Origin: an uncultured Bacilli bacterium
GTDB taxonomy: Bacteria > Bacillota_I > Bacilli_A > RF39 > UBA660
Direction: 5' to 3'
DNA length: 5,585 nt
Assembly (NCBI GenBank): GCA_934133155.1
Contig: CAKPAT010000078.1
Span: 1 to 5,585, forward strand
The notes below the pieces were generated by a model. It was not told the DNA's origin. It worked only from the letters and a program-made list of their open reading frames with translations, and made no database searches. Each line of letters begins with the position of its first letter. Positions within the stretch are counted from its first letter, which is position 1. Positions 1-5,585 of the stretch are shown here, in pieces. The position numbers and the translations under genes were made by a program.

Positions 1-482
1 GCCCTAAAAGTATCACCAGCAACAAGTAAAACCTTCTTGCCTTCACCTTTAAGCTTATAAGCCATTTTACCAATAGTTGTAGTTTTACCCGCACCATTAA
101 CTCCAACAAATAAGACAACTGTTGGACCTTCAGCACTATAATTAATCTTATTTACAATAATATCATTATTAACATAAATAATAAACATCTCATCAACAAT
201 AATCTCTTCAAGTTCATTTGAAGATGTGATATTTTCTTTTTTCACCCTCTTTTTAAGTTTATCTATAATATCCATAACTGTATTAACACCAATATCTGAC
301 ATAATTAAAATTTCTTCTAAATTATCAAAATATTCGTCATTTACAAGTTTATGCTTCATATTTAAGTCCTTTAAAGCACTTAAAAAACTATTTCTCGTCT
401 TTTTAAGTCCTTCATCATAAGCATTAACCTCTTTTTCTTCCTCTTTTTTAAAAAGATTTTTAAATTTATCAAATATACCCAT
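1..482 (-). CDS. ftsY: FtsY, signal recognition particle receptor GTPase (N-terminal half, cut by window edge)
   Basis: FtsY is the membrane-associated SRP receptor; its GTPase pairs with Ffh to deliver ribosome-nascent chain complexes to the Sec translocon. The 160 complete visible residues begin [16 protein letters not shown], a short basic-amphipathic and then acidic start typical of minimal FtsY A regions with no long acidic extension. Residues about 25-105 are the helical N domain ([10 protein letters not shown], then [15 protein letters not shown]). The G domain follows: beta strand TVVLFVGV, P-loop GVNGAGKT at about 127-134, then [11 protein letters not shown] and [11 protein letters not shown] at about 151-161, which is diagnostic of SRP GTPases. 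The family is usually about 300-330 aa, so roughly half lies beyond base 1. The start ATG (482-480) has an AGGTGA Shine-Dalgarno six bases upstream. It is divergent from the mTERF-like gene. Identity is secure; Ffh is excluded by the N-terminal A-like segment and the DTFRA context. Confidence 0.95.
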   Translation of the reverse strand, partial: MGIFDKFKNLFKKEEEKEVNAYDEGLKKTRNSFLSALKDLNMKHKLVNDEYFDNLEEILIMSDIGVNTVMDIIDKLKKRVKKENITSSNELEEIIVDEMFIIYVNNDIIVNKINYSAEGPTVVLFVGVNGAGKTTTIGKMAYKLKGEGKKVLLVAGDTFR

Positions 483-502
483 ATCTATCACCTATACTCT
501 AA

Positions 503-531
503 ATTTTACACTAAATTCCTTTAAAATTCAA
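503..531 (-). promoter_or_regulatory. Putative sigma-A promoter of ftsY
   Basis: Reading the minus strand, TTGAAT (531-526) is followed after exactly 17 bp by TAAAAT (508-503). This gives 4/6 and 5/6 matches to the TTGACA/TATAAT consensus with ideal spacing. Transcription would begin near 496, leaving a leader of only about 14 nt that still includes the AGGTGA ribosome binding site at 493-488. It is a prediction by pattern only. Confidence 0.6.
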
Positions 532-536
532 CACAT

Positions 537-564
537 TTGACAAGGAAGAAAAAAGTGTTATAAT
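537..564 (+). promoter_or_regulatory. Near-consensus extended -10 promoter of the mTERF-like gene
   Basis: A perfect -35 TTGACA (537-542) and a perfect -10 TATAAT (559-564) are separated by 16 bp, and the -10 is preceded by TGT (556-558), making an extended -10. Spacing is one base below the optimum. The predicted start is near 571, giving a very short leader of about 18 nt that includes the GAAGGAAG ribosome binding site (578-585). Its -35 lies only five bases from the -35 of the opposing ftsY promoter. Confidence 0.8.
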
Positions 565-588
565 AAGCCCTAAAAAAGAAGGAAGAAA

Positions 589-2268
589 ATGAATTTAGAA
601 ACAAGAAAAAAAATACTTGAAATAAAAAAACACTTAAGAAAATATGGATTTAAAGAAAAAACTGTCAAAGAAATAATTGAATGCTCAGGATTAGAAGCCG
701 AAGAAAAATTAAAAAAATTAGATAACTATTTTATAGAAGAAAACTTCTGCAGGACTCAAATAATTAGTATAATAAGCACTCTTCCAACAGTCCTATTTTT
801 AAATCCAAATATATTCAAAGAAAAAATAAACTATTTAAAAGAAAAAGGTTATAATGCAAGAAGAATAAACTATATTTTGTCACAAAACCATTATATTTTT
901 ATTACAAATATAGAAGATTTAGAAAAAAGAAGAAAATTCCTTGAAAAGCTAAACTTTAAAGAAGATGAAATAAATAGGCTAACAAGCGTCATACCTGATC
1001 TATACACCATATCCATTCACGAATTAAAAAAGAAAATAGAATATCTAAAATTTTTAAATCTAGATTTTGATAAATTATTTTCAGTATCTCCTAAATTACT
1101 GCAAATTTCCAAAGATAATCTAGAAAAAATAAAAGAAAATGTTATTAGAGATATTATCAAATTAAAAGAATTCTTAATGAAATGTGATTTTGAAGAAAAA
1201 GACGCCTTAAATATAATTAAATACTGCAATTTTTATAATTACGAAAAAGCCCACAATAAAATTAAAAATATAAATAAATATTTTTTAGAAAGAAATTTTT
1301 CTAAATCAAAAAGAAATAAAATGATAAGCAAGCTACCTACTATGTATGCCTTAAATGAAAAAACATTAGAAGAAAAAAGAAACTACCTAAAAGAAAAAGG
1401 CTACCTAGAAAGACAAATTGGCTTTATAACATCAGAAAATCCATTTATATATATTAAAAAAATAGAAGAATTAGAAGAAAGAAGAAACTACTTTAAAAAT
1501 TTAACTGAGACCGAAATAAATAAAGTTATGTACCTAGTACCTGAATTATACACCATGGATATTAAAAAATTAGAAGAAAAAACAGAATATTTAAATTCAT
1601 TAAATCTAACAAAAGAAAATGTAATAAAATGTCCAAAATTATATCAAATTTCTAAAGAAAAAATAGAAGAAATAGAAAATTACTTTATATCACTAAACTT
1701 TACAAGAGAAGAAATTAGTAAAATTGCCATAAAATGGGAAACTTTTTTCACCTACCCATTAGAAGAAATAAAAAAACAAATAGATTTTCTAATTACTATT
1801 GGATACACAAAAAAACAAATTAAAACAATTATTATCGTTTTTCCTCGAATACTTTATAAAAATAAAAAAGAAATAGAAGATAAGTTAAATAAACTTAAAA
1901 ATTTAGGTTATACACATAAAGAAATAATTTATATCACTATCCAGTTTCCAAATATATTTTCCCTTCCAATAGAAACAATTGAAGAAAAAATAAGACAATT
2001 TAAAATTTATGGAATAGAAGATATAATTCCAAAAAATCCTAAATCTTTAATGTTTAACACAAACATTATCTACTCAAGAGCATGCTTCCTCGCCTCACAA
2101 AACTATAAAATATCCACCCAAAATTTTTATCTTTTAATATGCTCAAATTACCAATTCATAAAAAAATTTAAAATATCAAATGAAGATGTATGCCGTTTAT
2201 ATCCATATGAAGAATATAAACAAAATCAAGCGTCAAAAAATAAGGCATTGAAACTTGCTAAAAAGTAA
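589..2268 (+). CDS. mTERF-like helical repeat protein (putative nucleic-acid-binding alpha-solenoid)
   Basis: This 559-aa protein has no signal peptide, membrane segment or enzyme motif. It is built from about 12-13 degenerate units of 31-36 residues following hydrophobic-x-x-hydrophobic-hydrophobic-x-x-x-P-x-[LIF]-[FLY], then an acidic/basic helix (LEEK-type), then fL-x-x-lGy. Clear units are IIIVFPRILYKNKKEIEDKL and ITIQFPNIFSLPIETIEEKI. The proline slot falls at residues 66, 136, 168, 250, 285, 318, 349, 419, 454 and probably 484, with non-proline versions at about 33, 100 (Asn), 213 and 383 (Trp). This is the hallmark pattern of mTERF, whose eukaryotic members form superhelical solenoids that bind nucleic acid in organelle transcription, ribosome biogenesis or intron splicing. 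The tail at 491-559 is non-repetitive, with a basic end (KNKALKLAKK). The start ATG is supported by GAAGGAAG just upstream and a strong promoter. Codons are extremely A-rich and GC looks lower than in the neighbours. It lies directly upstream of RNase J. Family assignment rests on pattern recognition, and function is inferred. Another Ile/Lys-rich helical repeat family is the main alternative. Confidence 0.72.
   Translation: MNLETRKKILEIKKHLRKYGFKEKTVKEIIECSGLEAEEKLKKLDNYFIEENFCRTQIISIISTLPTVLFLNPNIFKEKINYLKEKGYNARRINYILSQNHYIFITNIEDLEKRRKFLEKLNFKEDEINRLTSVIPDLYTISIHELKKKIEYLKFLNLDFDKLFSVSPKLLQISKDNLEKIKENVIRDIIKLKEFLMKCDFEEKDALNIIKYCNFYNYEKAHNKIKNINKYFLERNFSKSKRNKMISKLPTMYALNEKTLEEKRNYLKEKGYLERQIGFITSENPFIYIKKIEELEERRNYFKNLTETEINKVMYLVPELYTMDIKKLEEKTEYLNSLNLTKENVIKCPKLYQISKEKIEEIENYFISLNFTREEISKIAIKWETFFTYPLEEIKKQIDFLITIGYTKKQIKTIIIVFPRILYKNKKEIEDKLNKLKNLGYTHKEIIYITIQFPNIFSLPIETIEEKIRQFKIYGIEDIIPKNPKSLMFNTNIIYSRACFLASQNYKISTQNFYLLICSNYQFIKKFKISNEDVCRLYPYEEYKQNQASKNKALKLAKK
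724..2058 (+). repeat. Three diverged intragenic blocks of four mTERF-like motifs each
   Basis: Protein residues about 46-186, 230-362 and 364-490 align as three copies of a larger module of four motifs. Each opens with the same helix (NYFIEENF, KYFLERNF, NYFISLNF). The first two copies are close: by eye nearly half of about 115 positions are identical, including exact NYLKEKGY in both, PDLYT versus PELYT, and PKLLQISK versus PKLYQISK. The proline slots are 66/100/136/168, 250/285/318/349 and 383/419/454/484. A linker with a weaker motif (187-229, itself resembling residues 8-45) separates blocks 1 and 2, while blocks 2 and 3 abut. This indicates growth by segmental duplication. The DNA copies are now too diverged to be simple tandem DNA repeats. 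Confidence 0.75.
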
Positions 2269-2283
2269 AAAAAAAGATATAAT
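2255..2283 (+). promoter_or_regulatory. Possible internal promoter for RNase J
   Basis: TTGCTA (2255-2260, 4/6 match to the -35 consensus) is followed after 17 bp by a perfect TATAAT (2278-2283). The -35 lies inside the last codons of the mTERF-like gene. The predicted start near 2290 would give RNase J a leader of about 33 nt with its ribosome binding site intact. If real, RNase J can be made independently of, and in addition to, read-through from the upstream gene. In a genome this AT-rich, TATAAT alone is weak evidence; the 17-bp spacing adds some weight. Confidence 0.5.
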
Positions 2284-2309
2284 GTAATAGTCAGTTTTTA
2301 ACTTTTTAG
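2258..2309 (+). repeat. Inverted repeat between the mTERF-like gene and RNase J
   Basis: CTAAAAAGT (2258-2266) and ACTTTTTAG (2301-2309) are perfect 9-bp inverted arms. After one A-A mismatch they continue with five more A-T pairs (2268-2272 with 2295-2299), leaving a loop of about 22 nt. The left arm contains the stop codon of the upstream gene, and the right arm ends one base before the AAGGAG of RNase J (2311-2316). No U-tract follows, so it is not an intrinsic terminator. The stem is almost all A-T and thus weak, and chance formation is possible at this composition. Confidence 0.4.
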
Positions 2310-2322
2310 AAAGGAGTTTATA

Positions 2323-4002
2323 ATGAACTTTAATAAAGACGAAACCTACATTTTCGCCTTAGGCGGACTTGGGGAAGTCGGAAAAAATATGTATTGTGTA
2401 ATGCATAATGACGAACTAATTATTACTGATGCGGGTGTTATCTTCCCAGGTGGAGAACTTATGGGAATAGATTATGTAATTCAAGATTTTACATTTTTAA
2501 AACAAAATGAAAGAAAAATAAAAGGACTATTTATAACTCATGGTCATGAAGATCATATAGGATCAATCCCATTTTTAGTCCAACTAGTTGACATACCAGC
2601 TATTTATGCTCCAAATCAAGCAGCCGCACTAATAAGAAAAAAATTTGAAGACAGAAACATAAAATATAATAATTTATATGTTTATAATGAAGACGATATT
2701 TTTAAATTTAAAGAGTGCAGTGTAGAATTTTACCGCACAACCCACTCTATTCCAGATTCCCATGGTATAGTAATTCATACACCAAATGGCACTGTTGTAA
2801 CAACTGGAGACTTTAAATTTGATTTTACTCCAATCGGTCCAATAGCTGATTTACACAAAATGGCCAAACTTGGAAAAGACGGAGTTACCTTATTATTAAG
2901 TGATAGTACAAATGCTTTAAATCCAGGAATGAGCAACAGTGAATCCAAAGTAGACGACGCTTTAGAAGAATTATTTACAAAACATAATAGTAGAATTATT
3001 ATAGCCACATTTGCTTCTAACATTTATAGGTTAAAACATATCGTAGATACATGTAAAAGACATAATAGAAAAATAGCTGTTTTTGGAAGAAGTATGGAAA
3101 ACAATATAGAAATATCAATCCAAGGTGGTTACATTAAACATAAAGATATATTTGTCACACCAGAAGAAGCAAATAAACTTCCATCAGATAAAATATGTTT
3201 ATTATGTACCGGAAGTCAAGGAGAACCACTAGCTGCCTTAAGTAGAATAGCAAGTGGCACATTCAAACATATAAAATTAAGAGATGATGACATCGTCGTA
3301 TTTTCATCATCTGCTATTCCTGGAAATGCTTTAAGTATTTCCCGTACAATAAATAAATTATATTTAAAAGGAGTTACCGTATATACCACAAGCTCTTTAA
3401 GTGATATTCACACAAGTGGACACGGATGTGAAGAAGAATTAAAACTAATGATAAGACTTATGAATCCAAAATATTTTATGCCATTCCACGGTGAATATAG
3501 AATGCTTAGAAGACATGCCGATATAGCAATATCATGTGGTATTCCAAAAGAAAACACATTTGTTTTAACCAATGGTGACGTTCTAGTCATGAAAGATGGG
3601 AAAATAACTAGAGGCGGACATGTTCAAGCTGGCAATAGTTATGTCGATGGTAACAGAATCGGTGATATTAGTAATGCAGTAATGCGAGATAGAAAAGTTA
3701 TGGCCACAGACGGTATAGTCGTAGTTATATGTAATATAGATATGAAAAATAACAAACTATTAGGATACCCTAATATAATCACAAGAGGCTTTGTTTTAGT
3801 AAATGATAATATTGCTTTACTAAAAAAACTAGAAGCTCTAGCAAAAGACGCCATTAATAATAAAATCAAAACTGGCACAAATTATCAAGACGTCAAACTA
3901 GAAATAATAAATGTACTTTCAAATTACATAAACTTGCATACCGCAAGAAGACCAATAATCTTACCAGTCATTATGAATGTCAAAAAAGATGTCAAAAATT
4001 AA
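2323..4002 (+). CDS. rnjA: Ribonuclease J (RNase J1-type metallo-beta-lactamase RNase)
   Basis: RNase J is a 5'-3' exoribonuclease and endoribonuclease central to mRNA turnover and rRNA 5' maturation in Firmicutes. At 559 aa it is full length (B. subtilis J1 is about 555). The N-terminal metallo-beta-lactamase fold has [11 protein letters not shown] (14-24), the zinc motif HGHEDH (His73, His75, Asp77, His78), a further ligand His141 (THSIPDSHG) and Asp163 (TTGDFKFD). The beta-CASP domain shows SDSTNA (193-198), GRSMENN (255-261), TGSQGEP (296-302), SGHG (365-368) and [10 protein letters not shown] with His389. A C-terminal domain ends [14 protein letters not shown]. The intact HxHxDH and all ligands argue for an active J1-like enzyme rather than the degenerate J2 type. 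The start ATG has AAGGAG at 2311-2316 with 6-nt spacing. It lies 54 bp after the mTERF-like gene, possibly co-transcribed and possibly also from its own promoter. Its stop overlaps the convergent enolase stop. Confidence 0.97.
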   Translation: MNFNKDETYIFALGGLGEVGKNMYCVMHNDELIITDAGVIFPGGELMGIDYVIQDFTFLKQNERKIKGLFITHGHEDHIGSIPFLVQLVDIPAIYAPNQAAALIRKKFEDRNIKYNNLYVYNEDDIFKFKECSVEFYRTTHSIPDSHGIVIHTPNGTVVTTGDFKFDFTPIGPIADLHKMAKLGKDGVTLLLSDSTNALNPGMSNSESKVDDALEELFTKHNSRIIIATFASNIYRLKHIVDTCKRHNRKIAVFGRSMENNIEISIQGGYIKHKDIFVTPEEANKLPSDKICLLCTGSQGEPLAALSRIASGTFKHIKLRDDDIVVFSSSAIPGNALSISRTINKLYLKGVTVYTTSSLSDIHTSGHGCEEELKLMIRLMNPKYFMPFHGEYRMLRRHADIAISCGIPKENTFVLTNGDVLVMKDGKITRGGHVQAGNSYVDGNRIGDISNAVMRDRKVMATDGIVVVICNIDMKNNKLLGYPNIITRGFVLVNDNIALLKKLEALAKDAINNKIKTGTNYQDVKLEIINVLSNYINLHTARRPIILPVIMNVKKDVKN

Positions 4003-4012
4003 GACATCTTTT
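3984..4012. terminator. Bidirectional intrinsic terminator inside the overlapping ends of rnjA and eno
   Basis: AAAAGATGTC (3984-3993) and GACATCTTTT (4003-4012) form a perfect 10-bp inverted repeat around a 9-nt loop that contains both stop codons. On the plus strand the stem is followed by a U-rich stretch (TTTTCTTCT from 4009); on the minus strand the 3' arm runs into six T residues complementary to A3982-A3987. It can therefore terminate both RNase J and enolase transcripts. The stem core has three G-C pairs, so it is moderate in strength. The structure is entirely or almost entirely coding for both genes. Confidence 0.75.
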
Positions 4013-5225
4013 CTTCTATTCTAAGTAGTTTATTATACTTACACATTCTATCAGTTCTCGAAAGAGAACCTGTTTTTATTTGGCCCAAATTAAGACCAGT
4101 AGCTAAATCAGCAATAATCGTATCTTCAGTCTCACCACTTCTATGTGACATAATAGTTTTATAATTATTTTTTTTCGCAAGTTCAATTGTCTCCAGCATT
4201 TCCGTAATAGTCCCAACTTGATTAGGTTTAATCAAAATTGCATTACCAGCTTTTAGTTCAATACCTTTTTGCAAATACACCTTATTTGTAACAAATAAAT
4301 CATCACCAACAATTTGTACCCTATCACCTAATATTTTAGTAATCTCACTAAAACCTTCAAAATCATTTTCATCTAAAGGATCTTCAATAGAAACAATTGG
4401 ATACTTTTGAGTAAGCTTTTCATAAAAACCAATTAATTCATCTCTATTAAAAGTCTTATTCATGCCTTTTAAAACATAAACACCGTCTTTATAAAACTCA
4501 CTAGCCGCTACATCTAAAGCAATATTAACATCCTTGCCTTCTACATATCCTGCCTCTTTAATTGCTAAAACAATATAATCTAAAGCTTCATAAGGTGTAT
4601 TAATATTAGGTGCAAAACCGCCTTCATCTCCAACATTAGTTGAATGACCATCTTTTTTTAAAATCTCCTTTAATTTATGAAAAACCTCACTACCAATTCT
4701 AAGTCTTTCTTTAAAACTAGAAGCATTTGGAATAATCATAAACTCTTGAAAATCAAGTCCATTATCTGCATGAACACCACCATTTAAAATATTCATCATA
4801 GCTATTGGCATAAAAATATTATCATTAAAATACTTATATAAAGGTTTATTTTCATAAGAGCTAGCAGCCTTTAAATTTGCCATAGAAACCGCCAAAATAG
4901 CATTAGCCCCCAGATTACTTTTATTCAAAGTACCATCTAAACTAATCATTAAATTATCGATTTTCTTTTGCTCCAAACAGTCCATACCAATTAAATTATC
5001 TCTAATAATTGTATTAACATTGTTAACCGCTTTTAAAACCCCTTTACCATTATAACGCCTATCACCATCTCTAAGCTCCAAAGCCTCACGTGATCCAGTA
5101 GATGCTCCAGAAGGAACAGAAGCTCTAGCCAAAATACCACATTCCAAAGTTAAATCAACTTCGACCGTTGGATTACCTCTAGAATCTAAAATCTCTCTTG
5201 CAAATATATCTTTAATCTTTGACAT
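3999..5225 (-). CDS. eno: Enolase (phosphopyruvate hydratase), C-terminally short
   Basis: Enolase interconverts 2-phosphoglycerate and phosphoenolpyruvate in glycolysis; in several bacteria it also associates with RNA degradation machinery. The N-terminal domain has [14 protein letters not shown] (10-23) and the mobile loop SGASTG (39-44). The TIM-barrel domain carries NGGVHADN with His152, FQEF with Glu161, the proton donor Glu201 in GDEGGFAPN, magnesium ligands Asp238, Glu281 (SIEDP) and Asp308 (VGDDL), the catalytic base Lys333 (IKPNQ), SHRSGETED (360-368) and the substrate lysine Lys384 (QIKTG). All catalytic residues are present. At 408 aa it is about 20 residues shorter than typical bacterial enolases (about 430): it stops just after LLRIEE and lacks the usual tail that ends near FYNL. 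The start ATG has AAGGGGAG six bases upstream, inside the end of the preceding gene. It sits 1 bp after that gene, so translational coupling is likely. Its stop overlaps that of RNase J. Confidence 0.97.
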   Translation of the reverse strand: MSKIKDIFAREILDSRGNPTVEVDLTLECGILARASVPSGASTGSREALELRDGDRRYNGKGVLKAVNNVNTIIRDNLIGMDCLEQKKIDNLMISLDGTLNKSNLGANAILAVSMANLKAASSYENKPLYKYFNDNIFMPIAMMNILNGGVHADNGLDFQEFMIIPNASSFKERLRIGSEVFHKLKEILKKDGHSTNVGDEGGFAPNINTPYEALDYIVLAIKEAGYVEGKDVNIALDVAASEFYKDGVYVLKGMNKTFNRDELIGFYEKLTQKYPIVSIEDPLDENDFEGFSEITKILGDRVQIVGDDLFVTNKVYLQKGIELKAGNAILIKPNQVGTITEMLETIELAKKNNYKTIMSHRSGETEDTIIADLATGLNLGQIKTGSLSRTDRMCKYNKLLRIEEKMS

Positions 5226-5226
5226 A

Positions 5227-5454
5227 TTATTCTCCCCTTTTCTCTTTTATATAATTAGCAGCTACCTCAAAAAACATTGGAAGCAAAACATGAATTAAAT
5301 TTTCATCAGTAACTTCATTCTTATCATCATCAGTAATCACAGTTTGCTTGCCTTCCATATTAATTAAATAATAATAAGTTTTATTTTCAAACAAAACCTT
5401 ACTAATAACCAAATATTCATTATTATCTATGCTAATAATATCTTTTAAATTCAT
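5227..5454 (-). CDS. Small conserved-looking protein of unknown function, upstream of eno
   Basis: This 75-aa acidic protein begins [21 protein letters not shown] do not recognise it securely. The first 45 residues look like alternating beta strands ([24 protein letters not shown]), then an acidic turn ([11 protein letters not shown]), then a hydrophobic helix ([16 protein letters not shown]). This faintly resembles small Firmicutes DUF1292/YrzB-type proteins, but I see no decisive motif. There is no signal peptide. The chosen start has a textbook AAGGAGG (5467-5461) with 6-nt spacing. An in-frame ATG at 5496 would give 89 aa, but it lies inside the tRNA terminator hairpin and has no ribosome binding site. 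The stop TAA is one base from the enolase ATG, and the enolase ribosome binding site is within this gene, so the two form an operon and are probably translationally coupled. Confidence 0.8.
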   Translation of the reverse strand: MNLKDIISIDNNEYLVISKVLFENKTYYYLINMEGKQTVITDDDKNEVTDENLIHVLLPMFFEVAANYIKEKRGE

Positions 5455-5479
5455 AAAACCCCTCCTTTTTATATGATAA

Positions 5480-5501
5480 AACCCTTGAATAAACAAGGGT
5501 T
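5480..5501 (-). terminator. Intrinsic terminator downstream of tRNA-Arg
   Basis: AACCCTTG (5480-5487) and CAAGGGTT (5494-5501) form a perfect 8-bp stem with a 6-nt loop. On the minus strand it is followed by a short T-run (TTTTATC, counting the last stem bases). It begins about 11 nt past the CCA end of the tRNA, so it fits as the tRNA terminator. The U-tract is short and may allow read-through into the small gene and eno; no T-run supports plus-strand use. Confidence 0.65.
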
Positions 5502-5512
5502 AAATTTCTAAA

Positions 5513-5585
<73 letters not shown>

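Noticed and set aside
226..420. Open frame on the plus strand, Ser/Phe/Leu-rich
   Set aside because: It lies wholly antisense to ftsY, which has unmistakable family motifs, and its composition is that of a reverse-complement shadow of A-rich coding.
530..559. AACAC ... GTGTT inverted arms across the divergent promoter, possible operator
   Set aside because: The arms are only 5 bp with a 20-bp gap and do not extend; expected by chance in this composition.
1017..1229. Minus-strand open frame within the mTERF-like gene
   Set aside because: It is antisense to the repeat protein, with Phe/Ser-rich composition expected from the complement of AAA/GAA codons.
2775..3023. Minus-strand open frame within RNase J (also 3408-3590 and 3639-3878)
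   Set aside because: These are antisense to conserved RNase J motifs, lack ribosome binding sites and resemble no protein family; they are shadows.
3977..3998. ATGTCAAAAA occurring twice in tandem near the end of RNase J
   Set aside because: A short A-rich direct repeat within coding sequence, explained by Val-Lys codons and the terminator stem; no sign of a mobile or attachment site.
5455..5496. Upstream in-frame ATG giving the small protein 14 extra residues
   Set aside because: It falls inside the tRNA terminator hairpin and has no ribosome binding site, whereas the ATG at 5454 has AAGGAGG at ideal spacing.
5468..5496. Minus-strand TTGTTT-17-TATAAA as a promoter for the small gene and eno
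   Set aside because: The predicted start would fall at about 5461, inside or beyond the ribosome binding site, so the transcript would not be well translated; the -35 also matches only 3/6.

Overview
This is a compact, AT-rich stretch of a low-GC Gram-positive genome (Bacilli or Mollicutes-like, perhaps an uncultured gut lineage). The signs are very A-rich coding, AAGGAG-type ribosome binding sites, a full RNase J, and a tRNA with an encoded CCA. TGG is used for the tryptophan seen and nothing requires TGA to be read as Trp, but there are too few Trp codons to settle the code. The genus cannot be named from this window.

Layout, left to right. The 5' half of ftsY (SRP receptor GTPase) runs leftward off the edge. 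A roughly 100-bp divergent promoter region carries two back-to-back sigma-A-type promoters. Next comes a rightward 559-residue, Lys/Ile/Asn/Glu-rich protein built from about 12-13 degenerate helical repeats of about 34 residues. Their proline-centred pattern matches the mTERF repeat, a family known mainly from mitochondria and chloroplasts. RNase J (559 aa, complete catalytic motifs) follows on the same strand after 54 bp. It converges on enolase: the two stop codons overlap, and one symmetrical hairpin inside both coding ends can terminate transcription both ways. Enolase is the second gene of a leftward pair; a 75-aa unrecognised protein lies 1 bp upstream of it. Upstream of that pair is a tRNA-Arg(UCU), also leftward, with its own hairpin terminator and cut by the right edge.

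Most of the window is core housekeeping: protein targeting (FtsY), mRNA decay and RNA maturation (RNase J), glycolysis and possible degradosome contact (enolase), and translation (tRNA-Arg). The exception, and the main discovery candidate, is the bacterial mTERF-like alpha-solenoid. It has a near-consensus promoter, a three-block internal repeat architecture and a position directly upstream of RNase J. Together these suggest a nucleic-acid-binding role in transcription or RNA metabolism; this is inference, not shown by the sequence.
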